A DNA stretch of 64,000 bases from Tubulanus polymorphus (taxonomy: Eukaryota; Nemertea; Palaeonemertea; Tubulaniformes; Tubulanidae), in the NCBI RefSeq assembly GCF_964204645.1, contig NC_134033.1, positions 15,130,155 to 15,194,154 of the forward strand, read 5' to 3'. Shown here piece after piece: positions 34,541-44,822 of the stretch. The position numbers and the translations under genes are program-made. Every line of letters starts with the position of its first letter. Position 1 is the stretch's first letter. The notes beneath the pieces are model-generated. The model was not told the origin of the DNA, searched no databases, and saw only the letters and a program-made list of their open reading frames with translations.

Positions 34541-34830
34541 ATAATTTCCATAAATAATATACCTAGAATAGCCTACTCAGTTATATTCGTAACACCGAAC
34601 AAATTATAAGCGAACATACGATACCTAGTCGAATGAAATGCTCGCCATTTTGTTTTGGGTTCTACATTGGGTTTTCCCAATGGGCTTTCCCAATTACATC
34701 AGATGTTCCCGGAGTTTCCCCTTTATCCAACAAACAGCCAATCACATTCAATGTAGCTCAGGTAATGAGGTCAACTCAGATAAATAGAAGCGAGAAAATT
34801 TTGGGGGTTTATAAAGTGAGGACCTGTAGG
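34541..34830 (-). promoter_or_regulatory. candidate promoter and first exon of the minus-strand array transcript
   Basis: On the minus strand AACAAAATGGCGAGC (34639-34653) resembles the YY1-type start motif seen near DLG1. It opens a 7-codon frame (MASISFD) that stops at TAG immediately before the donor GTATCG at 34624. CCAAT lies about 90 bp upstream at 34737. This would place a TSS just upstream of the exon-like array. Purely inferred from motifs. Confidence 0.25.
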
Positions 34831-35195
34831 TCGAAAAGTACATCGGGATGAGTCGCAAAAAAATAGCAACACTTCCAGGAAGGATTGAACTTTTATATAT
34901 TTCAATTCCAAGTATGCAAATTCTCATATATGAAAACGTGCCATTACTTAGTGCTAAAAAGCAGGTTTTTACGTGTTTTTCAAGAATAAGTCCCCTACTA
35001 TAACTCGATCACTATGAAATTTTTGTGGGCTCGAGAACTCATTAAGCCAAACCATGACACCAAAATCAACACTATTGGTTCAACAGCCAATGTTTACGCC
35101 TTGCTGACACACCGGTACTCTATTCATTTTCAATGAAAACTGCTTCTCCAGACCATTTGCATAGGCAAACATACAGTTCGCCAAAAATCAACTTA
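34831..35195. other. unannotated DNA
   Basis: No exon or element recognised. Confidence 0.4.
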
Positions 35196-35199
35196 CATT

Positions 35200-35865
35200 T
35201 CAAGTTTGCTCGGTTCAGTATCAGTTAAAATGTTCTAAGTTCGTATCAAATATCAAATTACCTTTTATGATGGCTGGGTTCATTATCGGAGGATCTCCTA
35301 AGTTGGTTGGTTGAGTTTCATCCAAATTGGCCCCTTCTGTGCACTGTTCTCTAATCGGCAGATCTTAGTTGATGAGCTCTCGTTCGACTTTTTGAGTTGG
35401 TGTCCCTTACAATCGTGAGACACCTGCCAGGAGCGAAACAGGCGGGAATCGAAGTACAGATATAGTTGTGTGATCGTCGGTCGATTTTACATAATTTTTT
35501 TTCGATAATTTTACAATATTTGGTCTTTTTTTTCATGTAGTCCGAAAGTTTACAAGGTTGAAGATAATTTTGTCTAATTTTTTTTTTGAAATCGGAGTAC
35601 AGATATAGTTGTGTGATCGTCTGTCGATTTTACATCATTTTTTTCGGAATCAAAGTACTTCTTTGTCTTCTTGGGTTTCGTCGAAGCTGAAATTGAGAAA
35701 AAGAAAAACATTTTGTAGTCACACATTTCTTCATCATTAATAATCATCCTAATTTACGTGGGTATCAACTTAACTTTCAAGATTGCCGAGTTCAGTATTT
35801 TTTTCGGCATCTTCTGTAGTCGCCTTCTAGCATCTTCTTCTTCAACTTCTTGGGAGTCCTGAAAT
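35200..35865 (-). pseudogene. second minus-strand cluster of related exon-like segments
   Basis: 35774-35861 on the minus strand runs from acceptor TTCATTTCAG to a GTTAAG donor, with an open reading of DSQEVEEEDARRRLQK and a further nine residues. 35268-35375 reads REQCTEGANLDETQPTNLGD then PPIMNPAIIK before donor GTAATT. An acceptor CTCAATTTCAG at about 35693 opens STKPKKTKKYFDSE. The 3' ends (CTGAACCC(A)GCAAT..AAAG) match the ends of the array at 33.1-34.5 kb, so these appear to be better-preserved coding ancestors or paralogues. Product unknown. Confidence 0.4.
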
Positions 35866-35904
35866 GAAAAAAAGAGAAGAGCGATGAAAACCTGGTACGG
35901 AACA

Positions 35905-36165
35905 AAACTAATGTTCGAAAGCTTTTCAGCTCTCCGTCGCCGGTCACATGCCGAGAACACCAGACAATGAGCCAGCCAGGAATATACTGCCCTCTACACG
36001 CCCTCACACAGAACGCGAAAACCAGAATGACAACGCCTCACATTCCCCATCTAACTGCAGGATGTACTGGGTGATGTCAGTAACTGACACACCTGTAAAA
36101 TTGCACGAAACACAAATAGCGCAGTACAACCAGCTTGACCGGGTTGAGATTCAGGATCTCAACTA
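35905..36165 (+). mobile_element. LINE fragment, C-terminal part, decayed
   Basis: Across shifting frames it reads as the tail of a non-LTR retrotransposon reverse-transcriptase protein: a VRKRQL..FAGH-like block, then ALYTPSHRTRKP, then LTFPI.LQDVLGDV. It has stops and frameshifts. It is the inverted partner of the copy at 36560-36945. Confidence 0.6.
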
Positions 36166-36170
36166 GCACT

Positions 36171-36650
36171 CAAAAGCGTGACAAGAGACTTCATCCACTG
36201 ACCGAGGTTGTCACAAGGACACAATGAAACTAGCACTCACAAGCCGACAAGAGACTTCATCCACTGACCGAGGTTGTCACAAGGACACAATGAAAACTAG
36301 CAATCAAACTAGAAATCAAAGAGCGTGACAGTAGAATCATCCCTCAGCCGACTCAGAATACCAGAAACAAAGAGCGTGACAGTAGAATCATCCCTCATCC
36401 GGGCGTGACAAGAGACTTCATCCACTGACCGAGGTTGTCACAAGGACACAATGAAACTAGCACTCACAAGCCGACAAGAGACTTCATCCACTGACCGAGG
36501 TTGTCACAAGGACACAATGAAAACTAGCAATCAAACTAGAAATCAAAGAGCGTGACAGTAGAATCATCCCTCAGCCTACTCAGAATACCAGAAACAAAGA
36601 GCGTGACAGTAGAATCATCCCTCATCCGGGCGGTCACAAGGACACAATGA
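36171..36650. repeat. nested tandem duplication between two LINE fragments
   Basis: The blocks GTGACAAGAGACTTCATCCA then CTGACCGAGGTTGTCACAAG (3-4 copies) and AAAGAGCGTGACAGTAGAATCATC (4 copies) repeat. A piece of about 180 bp from 36230 is repeated from about 36410. Confidence 0.85.
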
Positions 36651-36945
36651 ATGCTAGTAGCGTGACAATCCAGTATAACCGCTCCATTTGTATCCCGCGC
36701 AATCCCACAGATATGCCCGTCATTGACATCACTCAGCACACTTTGTAGATAGGTGGGGGAAGTGAGGCCTCGTCATCCTGGTTTTCGTGTTCCGTATGAG
36801 GGCGTGTAGAGGGCAGCCATTTCCTGACCGACGCTTTGTCTGACATCCTCGACACGTGACCGGCGAAGGAGAGCTGACGCTTTCGGACATTAGTTTTGTT
36901 CCAGCAAACGTTGAAATTCGACAGAGAAATCGGCCCTGAAAAATA
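36560..36945 (-). mobile_element. LINE fragment, C-terminal part, minus strand
   Basis: Minus-strand reading gives NVRKRQLSFAGHVSRM, a signature near the end of many LINE ORF2 proteins. After a frameshift come ALYTPSYGTRKPG, a stop, then SPTYLQSVLSDVNDG and ARDTNGAV, the usual C-terminal pattern. It is non-functional and 5'-truncated. The clade is not determined. Confidence 0.7.
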
Positions 36946-37170
36946 AAACGAGTTAAATGCTGAAAAATAGAACGGATTAATAAACACGGAACAGTACAGG
37001 ACAGCACGGAGACGAACAGTAACACATAAAACATAAAGACGTCGTTCCTCAGGAAGCAGGAACAGGAGCAAGAGCGGGAGCGCAGCGAAAATCGCCAGGA
37101 GGAGAATCCACGGTAGCATGTTCACAGTGTGAGTGTGCAGAGGTGAATGGCATACGCTTGTGTACACCGT
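36946..37170 (-). other. minus-strand frame with a membrane segment, unassigned
   Basis: A minus-strand frame begins MLPWILLLAIFAALPLLLLF, a strong signal-peptide or single-membrane-span profile, followed by LPEERRLYVL. It runs without a clear donor into the LINE fragment. It could be a first exon for the minus-strand segments at 35.2-35.9 kb, or chance. The region holds TCTG..ACACTGTGAACATG with no clear promoter motif. Confidence 0.25.
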
Positions 37171-37547
37171 GGTCAGCCGGTGACGTATTCAATAGCGCGT
37201 ATGAATGATATCAACAACTCAGCAATTGTGTCTCTATTGTTGAATGGATTTACATTGAGAGCTTATAGAAGTTGAATGAAAAGGTTCTACTGCCGGGTTG
37301 AATACACGCCAGTAGCCAGCTGAACAATATTGTAGAACTTTAATAAGGCCATGAAAATAAATTTCTTTGATTCCCAACAGCTCCCCTCCTAATTTAGCCG
37401 CTGCCTGTTTTTTTTTCTTAAATTTTAGAATAATTTATTGAAATCGAAGAATAAAAACATTAAGATTTATTGATGAAAACCTCTAGCTTTATTTCTCATA
37501 AATGCATAGATACCCCAAAGTGGTGACATAAATAATTCCAACTTCAA
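37171..37547. other. unannotated DNA
   Basis: Nothing supported. Confidence 0.4.
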
Positions 37548-37705
37548 GGCTTAACAAAAATGATACTTTGTTTCTTCAGTTCATTTCTATAGCGGCCGGG
37601 TCTGTTATGGTAAAATAGATCACGATTCTAAAAAACAGTAATGTCCAAGGTAGATAGGCGGCCGGGTCCAGTTTTAAGCTCAGCAGAGCTGAGAAAAAAT
37701 TTTGT
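37548..37705. mobile_element. MITE family C copy 3, short
   Basis: Starts GGCTTAACAAAAATGATACT then TTGTTTCTTC. Internal CGGCCGGGTC, GATCACGATT and AGCTCAGCAGAGCTGAGA are shared with the other copies. The right TIR is eroded (AATTTTGTTGAAG). Confidence 0.7.
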
Positions 37706-37847
37706 TGAAGTTTTGTTGAAGTGAATAAATTGTCTAACAAACTTCATACACAGTGTACGATCGATCGGTAGTTCACATGATGTAAGTGGAATGTATTTAT
37801 GATTAATCATCATTTCATGCTGTTATCACAGAGATCCCGTACCTGTA

Positions 37848-38420
37848 GGGCCGTATTCAGGGGGGGGGGGAGGGCGCGAAAGCTCCTACCCCCAAAAGTT
37901 CAAGTTCCGCTTCATATTTTCCATGCGTTATGTGTTGTTTATGTCTTACAATTTATGTGGTTGGTATCCTGTTTTTTTGTCAACAATTTTAAATCTTAAA
38001 TGTTATTCCAATCTGTATAGGCCTCATCAGTAGTATGCACATGGGTCAAAGATCATGATGGCACGATGGACCCATTGCATAGAATGATTCTATGCAATGT
38101 TTCATCATGGGATTCCTCAAATATAAATTATTTGAAAAAATAAACGTTACATTAGTCGCGGATTTTCTACATGAGTCGATCTTAGGTTTTTTAATTGCAT
38201 AGATAAGTTTTCTGTGGTTTGGAAGCATTAATGATTACATTGCTATGAGATGATGATCAACAAATCAAATTTTCAGATTATGAAAAATTATTTAGATTCT
38301 GCCGTACATGGAAAATGTCAGAAAAGAAAGATAGCCAGAAAGCCCTCAGAATACACCTTAGAGTGCCTTAAATAAATGAAAAAAATTTTACCTACCCATA
38401 GACGGGGCTGCATACGGCCC
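37848..38420. mobile_element. probable MITE with GGGCCGTAT ends
   Basis: The left end GGGCCGTATTCAGGGG and the right end CTGCATACGGCCC are inverted. The inside is AT-rich with a perfect palindrome CATTGCATAGAATGATTCTATGCAATG-type at 38072-38098 (13-bp arms). No transposase. Confidence 0.55.
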
Positions 38421-38642
38421 AGCCGTAAGATTTTCATAAAAACTCCCTGATTCAATTCAGGGGAGAAATATTAGGATTTTTTTAATCACTCAGAATACGG
38501 ATCCTCTGAAATTCTGCCAAAAACTTCATGCCTACCACTCATGATTTGAAAAAAAAAAAAATTTTTTTCTTTAATTTTGATTCTAGATTAAACGGTCAAG
38601 TCCATATTAAGAATTTCGTTTCTTGTTCTTCTCTGTTTTTAG
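38421..38642. other. DNA upstream of the LRRK-like exons
   Basis: AT-rich intronic-looking sequence with poly-A/poly-T near 38547-38570. It ends in the acceptor of the first LRRK-like exon. Confidence 0.4.
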
Positions 38643-38762
38643 GTTGTCGAGTGTTTAATAGAATTAGGGGTTGATTGTAATCAAGGCGAAGGTCAGGGTA
38701 CTCCGATCTGCTACGCCTGTCGACATTAGAACGAGGCTATGGTACAGTGTCTGCTTCAACAG
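38643..38762 (+). pseudogene. LRRK-like exon A (ankyrin repeat), in-frame TAG
   Basis: Acceptor CTGTTTTTAG, 40 codons, donor GTATAT, phase 0 to 0. The frame reads CYACRH, TAG, NEAMVQCLL. A Gln codon (CAG) at that place would suit an ankyrin helix. Confidence 0.6.
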
Positions 38763-39041
38763 GTATATATCGATATATCGAGTGACTCCAGTGAGAGAGC
38801 CAGCCACTCCAGTTTATATCTACTGAAATCCATAAATCACATCTGGCTGAGCTCATTTTCATCTTAAGAACAGTTTTAGATAAGAACATGCTATGAGTGT
38901 CCCTAAGACCAATCGAAGAAGCATCTTGTATCTAGATCTTGACTGGAATTAACCCTACACTGATTTATAGCTAGAAATTATCAAATTTAAATGTTAACTT
39001 TCTTTGAGGTCCGACTGTGAAGTGGTTGTATATATTTTCAG

Positions 39042-39141
39042 GGTATCAATGATGTGCAAACTCCGCTGAAATTAAGTTTAGATTTAGAAGCTCATAATAT
39101 TACAGGCATGCTGCTTCGTCATATGGGATTTGATAAAGAAG
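39042..39141 (+). CDS. LRRK-like exon B (ankyrin repeat end)
   Basis: Acceptor TATATTTTCAG, donor GTTAGT, phase 0 to 1. Encodes GINDVQTPLKLSLDLEAHNI and GMLLRHMGFDKE. No stop inside. Confidence 0.6.
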
Positions 39142-39280
39142 GTTAGTACTGAACAAATCATCTAGTTTCATGGTTGTGAGTTAGTTTCAAACTTGATTCG
39201 AAACTATGAAACCGTATCTTTGAATATTGTGTTCAAGATAAGAATGTTTTGTAGGTGAAGATGTGTTGTTTATTTTGTAG

Positions 39281-39382
39281 CTGGAATTGTATCGTGGAGT
39301 GGTTTAAACCTCGGGAATATTCAACCAGAATGGTTGATAGCTACGCTATTAGACTCCCCTGATAGGGTATCTAAACCTACTG
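39281..39382 (+). CDS. LRRK-like exon C (LNLGNIQPEWL block)
   Basis: Acceptor TTTATTTTGTAG, donor GTGAGT, phase 1 to 1. SGLNLGNIQPEWLIATLLDS resembles the GLNLGKIEPSWLGPLFPD block of LRRK2, the best evidence for the family. Confidence 0.65.
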
Positions 39383-39744
39383 GTGAGTGTCTAACCAGCA
39401 GAACTCGGTTCCCCTATTCTTAGAGTAAGAATCAATTCATTTTCAATTGGTTTATTGCGCAGTTCAATTCAAACTCAAAAATCGTGGAACTGCCTCCAGG
39501 ACCTGGTCAGAAAGACCAGTCTGTGGTTGAGTTTTACGATTGGATGTTTCCACAAACCTTAATTAAAGCTTACAAACAATAATAAGATTACCCTACTAAC
39601 TTATCAGGAACCAGATCACAAAAAGTATCAAGATGCCTCACAATGGGATAGATACAAGTTTTATAAGATTTCCGATTTATTTTCGCGCTGTAAAATTTCC
39701 GATTCATTAACACAAAATTTAAAGAAAATCCTATATTTTTGCAG

Positions 39745-39876
39745 AAGACGACCAACTGAAACCATTAATGCAACAAACGAGAGCTGGACAACAAGCGCGA
39801 AGCTGTCTGAGTTTATCAGTTGAGAGTCAGGTTTTAATGGGTAGTCGACTGGCGCTCAGATACCCCGTAGATATCG
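39745..39876 (+). CDS. LRRK-like exon D (hinge)
   Basis: Acceptor TATATTTTTGCAG, donor GTAAGT, phase 1 to 1. Encodes a polar stretch (EDDQLKPLMQQTRAG) then CLSLSVESQVLMGSRLALRY. No stop. Confidence 0.55.
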
Positions 39877-39970
39877 GTAAGTCAGCAATCTAACTCTTCT
39901 CGTGTAGTCTTGCTTCCTAATTGTGGGTTATTCTTTTCAGTAGATTGTTAGTTATTTGATTTTTGTTTAG

Positions 39971-40195
39971 ATTTACGAGAAAATGAAGACATATCTAAAC
40001 AGTTGACGACTTGTCCCGATACGGTTTACCGACAAAACGTCGAACGGCGATCATTTCTGTCGAAGTTACGTTTAAAATGACAATCTTCGCCGGACTTCTG
40101 CAAAATCAACCCGTTTGATTTCAACAGTGCTCAACCGAATTCTCCGTTACTACAGAAACGATATTCCGAAAACGATATATTCAAAGATTATCGAC
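39971..40195 (+). pseudogene. LRRK-like exon E (hinge), in-frame TGA
   Basis: Acceptor TTTTTGTTTAG, donor GTAAGT, phase 1 to 1. The frame SFLSKLRLK meets TGA and then stays open through QSSPDFCKINPFDF to the donor. CGA to TGA is a typical CpG deamination. Confidence 0.55.
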
Positions 40196-40257
40196 GTAAG
40201 TAGTTAGAGAGTTTTGAGATATATCTAAATCCTATCTTAAAGGAGCGATAAGTAACA

Positions 40258-40428
40258 GGGCTGGGTTTCATAGATGTGGAAGAAAAATAGTCCCTGGCAA
40301 CATTTTGAAATTTGTCAGTTATTACCATGGTTTCTCATTGTAACCATGGTGGTTTTGTCACCCAGATTGAGGATTTACCCCTAGGGATAACTTTGATACT
40401 CAGTCTATGAAACCAGGCCCAGGTTTCC
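40258..40428. mobile_element. hairpin MITE, family 'TATAGACTGG', in LRRK-like intron
   Basis: The left arm GGGCTGGGTTTCATAGAT mirrors the right arm CAGTCTATGAAACCAGGCCC. A second inverted pair (ACCATGG..CCATGGT) lies in the middle. Related to 2513-2618. Confidence 0.7.
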
Positions 40429-40572
40429 CAATACTCAGAAACAGAGATATCAGTGCGGGATTATTCATTATAACTGACTAGTTTTGAAAGTCTTCTGTCT
40501 GTAACCGGTAGATGAGTAACAGATATTTCCTTGTATTTGTTCATGTATTTTGGTAATTGTTTTTAAACGCAG

Positions 40573-40719
40573 CAACTCGTAAACAGTTTGTATTTGTCGA
40601 CTGGCCACAAGAGATTGAAACATGGAAACAGCAGACAGTTAGTGGAGCGAATACTCCGTTCAGTAGTAAAGATCCCAGACGTAACCTAGCAGCTGTCGGA
40701 GATAAAGTCATTCCTGTCG
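40573..40719 (+). CDS. LRRK-like exon F (hinge)
   Basis: Acceptor TTTTAAACGCAG (weak tract), donor GTAAGA, phase 1 to 1. Encodes TRKQFVFVDWPQEIETWKQQ, then PFSSKDPRRNLAAVGDKVIP. No stop. Confidence 0.55.
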
Positions 40720-40995
40720 GTAAGAAACAAACATCTCAATCCAGTTCTACAGCTCGACTTGAGAATTTAGAATTGAATGTTTGAAACCCGAGTGTGAAAC
40801 TGATCTCTGGAATCAGTTCCACAAAATTGTTTAATTTGTCTAATTTTAAAGTTAATTCAGCTTTCATTATTTTAACACTAAGGTCAAATTTCAACCTCAA
40901 ACAGTCGGACTGTCTCACTCACTAATACAACCATTGAACTGAATGTCAACGGGTTTTTATTTTGTGAATATTTCATGTATGAATTTGTGTTTTAG

Positions 40996-41117
40996 AATCG
41001 AGCTGGCTGCAGAAATCACCGACTCCGTTCTCTCGTAATAAACGTAAATCATTGTCACGACGACCAGCGATTTATGAGATTTCAAATCATTATGGCAGCA
41101 CGGACAGTCTGATTGAT
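40996..41117 (+). CDS. LRRK-like exon G (basic hinge, end of the recognisable segment)
   Basis: Acceptor TTGTGTTTTAG, donor GTATGT, phase 1 to 0. Encodes SSWLQKSPTPFSRNKRKSLS and ends YGSTDSLID, similar in character to the Ser-rich DSLRSS region just before the LRRs in LRRK2. No LRR exon was found downstream. Confidence 0.55.
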
Positions 41118-43423
41118 GTATGTTTTACAGTTTCCAAAAATCTAGCCAACTTAATTTTGGTCCAGTTGAGACTTCAAATGAGACTAGGAAAATCTCATTT
41201 CGGTCCAGTCCATACTTGAGACTAAACAGAAGACTGGGATAAACTAACTTTTGTCTACAGAGACACAAAAAGTCCAGTCTCAGTCCAGGCTTAATTTTCA
41301 CTGTACCTCCTCGATACCTCCCCTAGCACAGCTTAAGTTTTATTTGAATTCAGATATAAAGATTTTAGGGATATTTTCAACAAGTTCTGCTTAGTTCCCA
41401 TTTCTTTGACATTCAAATTAGATGTTATCCCTCCTGAAGATCTCGAGAATTGTATTTATGAAATGAGATGTGCTATTCTAAGTTGACCAGTACACCAGGT
41501 AAAATTCAAACATCCTCTGGAGATTTGGTCTGGAAATATGCATCAGAAATGTGTTCATGTGTAGAGATGTATTTAGTGAATTGATGTTTTAATACAGTGT
41601 TGTAAAATGACTATATTTAGTATCTGAATAAAGTTTACGATTGTTGAACTCCTTAGTGCTTTGTCAGATCAGATATTTGGATCCACCTCAGCCTACTGAT
41701 TTCCTGATACAGACAGCAAGTTGGGACAGTCAAATTAAGAGAATTGGTCAAGACAAGTTACTCAGATCACACTGGAAATTCGCAATATCCTCTCTCCTCA
41801 TGGACCACACAATGTCAATGTTGACTTTGCTAGAAATCGATTATAAAATTTATCACAACCAATTCTTTTTCACTGAATTCAATATTTATTGTTCACTTCT
41901 GGTACAAAATCTTGTTCAGCCCCTGACAAGAGAATAAGCAATGACACTACGTATTTCACGACATAGAACAGTAATTTATTTTTTCATCGACAAATTGGGA
42001 CGATCCTGATATCCCTGATTTGAATGTTAGTGTCTTAAGAATCATAAAGACCATGTCTCGACCAGACAGATAATCCAATCACAATTCGAATTGAAGGTTC
42101 GCTAGTGCAGTTATTCACAGAATCCAGCTTTTTAAACCTCATCAGTTTATCAGATCGTGAGCACTGGAGAAATAAAGTACACAACATCTTGGTGCAGCGG
42201 CGCTTGCTGATGTAACTGATGATGATGAGTTTATCAGAATCAAGGAGTTTCACCGCCTGTTATTTGGAATCTCATTTCATTACAGCTAGTGCCGATTCTT
42301 TATTCCCTTTGATTACTGCATGATGTTATCATTCTGAAATTAAAATACATATCACACAATTAAACCTGGATTGACTTCACAATTAATGGTTCGGAATCCA
42401 TTTTTCAAACTTACCTTGATGCATTGCAATCTATTCTTTTCATGTTGAGCTAATTTGTTACTCATTACTTCAACTTCTTAAAACATCCTACGAGTTGCGA
42501 CTCACAAAGTCATCACTAAAACGCTCAGAAAAATCTACAATAGATAATCAATATAGTGTTTGTGAAATAGCACTCATATTCAATTTTCACATTTTTAAGA
42601 AAGTAAGTAGGTGAAGTTACCTTTTTGATGTCATTATTTTCACTGGATCAACTGCTGATATCCAATGTCACATTAAGAACAATCAATCAATCACCTCCAG
42701 TGAACAAACAAGTAGCCTCTGCTGCATGGTTCAGTATGTCAGTAAGTGGTATAGTAGTATTGTTAGTTTCCATCCATCCATCCAGTCCAAAAGGACCAAA
42801 TTGCCGATTGATGACCGGTAGGTTTTGACGGCCCGGTCACGCAGCCATCCTGAATTGAATACCGATATTTTCGGTACCACACGCTAAACAAGTGCCTGCA
42901 GGTGCGTTACCTGGCAGTTTTAATGGAATTTCTTTCTTCATTGATATAAAAAAATGACTTTAAAGAGGTCCATGGAACGTAAATCGAGACACTGTGTAGG
43001 CGGCCATGTTACATTGTTCACGTGATGGAAAACTGAAATCTGATTGGATCCGTAAATTCCGCGGAAGGTGGCGGACGGGCAAAACCTGTCCCATATTGAC
43101 CGCCAACCAGTCTAGGGCAGAAAACTTCTTTTCTGTTCTTTTGCTTACTGAAATATTCAAATCTTATATAGAATTTTCTCTATCTCTGTGCATAATTTTT
43201 GTATTCCTCAAAATAAATTTAGCATCAGATTGGAATTTCTGTAATAGCGGCAGTAAACAGTTTCGTTCACTGGGTGTATTCTGATAGCTAATCTGTTAAT
43301 CACGCTGGTTGCGCTAACTGCTCGTAATGTTTTATACAAATAAAGAAAATCAATTTTACTCGTGCCACATTTTCTATATGAGTTAGAATGATATTTCTGA
43401 AGTAAATCATTATTTTTTCTTAG
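41118..43423. other. no supported gene downstream of the LRRK-like exons
   Basis: Frames at 41641 and 42628 were examined. The second ends at a good GTAAGT donor (42740) but has no acceptor or family. CAGTCTCAGTCCAG-like words near 41155-41300 repeat loosely. If the LRRK-like gene were complete, LRR exons should begin here. Confidence 0.45.
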
Positions 43424-43502
43424 GTATAATTTAATGAATGTGACAACAGTGAAGGCCTTGAATGGTCTCACCGAATGTTTCCGTACGGAGTTTCACGGGG
43501 CG
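43424..43502 (+). CDS. candidate coding exon, unidentified plus-strand gene
   Basis: Acceptor TATTTTTTCTTAG and donor GTAAGC bound 79 nt. An internal ATG at 43434 opens 23 codons (MNVTTVKALNGLTECFRTEF then HGA) to the donor. It looks like a real exon by splice quality and codon content. The phase does not fit exon G of the LRRK-like segment, unless this is a first coding exon with its own start. Product unknown. Confidence 0.3.
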
Positions 43503-44560
43503 GTAAGCAGAAGCTTTTTTTGTAAAATCACTTTTATTTCATCGAAGTCGACATTGTCAGTTCATTGAGAGTAGTAATATAGTTAAGCAGTGAATTGAGT
43601 TTATTAGTTTTGGTTTCGATATTTGCGTTAAATTCTATTTTGGAGGTAATAATAGGGCAGAATCATCCTCCCGTATGAACGCCTTCTACCGTCTATACGA
43701 CGTCACGCGTAGCCGCGTATGACATTAAACTTGTCACGCAAAGGATAGTCTAATTAGAGGCAGTGACGTCACACGAATTGTCCACAGGTGTCTGGACATT
43801 AAACTGTAGTTGACCTTCTCAATAATCTGCTTGTACTAGATGTCCATTAGGACACAGTGCTATCAGAACACACGATGCCTCTTTTTTGTACGAAACCAGT
43901 GATTAATGAGATTAACCATTTACGCCTTTCATTAAGTTTGGTCTTTTAAGTTTATTTCCATAACGTTGGACTAAAACTTCCATCAGTTATAAATCTGTAA
44001 TTCATATTGAATTTACAACGACCGCTCTTTTTGATTCTTCCAATTCTTTTATATCATCATCAACACTTCGTAATCACAAGGATCCCAAACTTCGCCTGAG
44101 ACATTTTCATTGGAAAATAAACCATAAACGCCAACATGGTTTAGTTTGAAATGTGTGACTTGAATTGATTAGAAATGTTTATTATATTTGAGTAACATTT
44201 CGCCTTATGACTTTTAGCCATCATCAGGCGTACTTGATGAATTTTTTTTCAGAGTTTTTATGTACGCCAATTTTTATAAGGCATTCATCGACAAGTTGAT
44301 GCTAACAATACACGGAAGAAGAAGAATTGTTGTCCTCATTGAAAACATTAAGTAATCAATAGCAATAAAATGCACCAAAAACTCGATTCGACTTTTTCTA
44401 GAAACTGGATCAAAATAAGCAATGTTATCAGAAAACTATCAAAAACTGGTTATCCAAACTTCACGCAGCAATTGTGAATGAACAGTGGTGATTCTAGACT
44501 ACAGATTGCCTGTACGGGATATAATAATAGTTGAATGATGAATAATAAATGGCTACATTG
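43503..44560. other. unannotated DNA
   Basis: No exon, RNA or defined element recognised. Confidence 0.4.
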
Positions 44561-44565
44561 ATAGC

Positions 44566-44795
44566 AAGGACGGATCCAGGATTTTCTTAGTGGGGCTCTG
44601 CTGGTCATCAGCCGAAGAAAATCTTGAAATTAGTTTAATTGTCCATGAGCGTTTTAAGGCACTGCTAAATCATCTTATATATTCAAAATGTATCTTGTAT
44701 TCTGAAATATAGCGTTGAAACATTGAAAATGAATAATACAAAGGATATTTTCCTTAGGGGGTTACAGCACCCAAAGCACCCTTGGATCTGTGATG
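44566..44795. mobile_element. possible MITE with 'GGACGGATCCAGG' end
   Basis: The left end AAGGACGGATCCAGGATTTT and a worn right end CTTGGATCTGTGATGG are inverted. GGACGGATCCAGGATTT is a frequent end of hAT-like miniature elements in animals. Confidence 0.5.
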
Positions 44796-44822
44796 GATAC
44801 TATATTTCAGGTAAACTGTTAA

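Larger units (their letters stand above)
38643..41117 (+). pseudogene. LRRK-like gene segment (ankyrin repeats to pre-LRR hinge) with two in-frame stops
   Basis: Seven exons, each with consensus acceptor and donor, join in a single frame of about 315 codons. The first two give ankyrin-type text (VVECLIELGVDCNQGEGQGT, MVQCLLQQ, TPLKLSLDLEAHNITGMLLRHMG). The third gives WSGLNLGNIQPEWL, which matches the LRRK2 block between ankyrin repeats and LRRs (GGLNLGKIEPSWL). Later exons are Ser/Lys/Arg-rich hinge, ending YGSTDSLID. LRRK proteins are large ROCO GTPase-kinases of membrane traffic and cytoskeleton. Here LRR, ROC-COR and kinase exons do not follow. Exon A carries TAG (38709ff) and exon E carries TGA, each one C-to-T change from a sense codon. 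It is most simply a truncated duplicate that has recently lost function. A gene with exons outside or a polymorphic null allele are alternatives. Confidence 0.65.

Noticed and set aside
41641-41937. 98-codon plus-strand frame as continuation of the LRRK-like gene
   Set aside because: No LRR pattern, no acceptor in the right phase, composition looks random.
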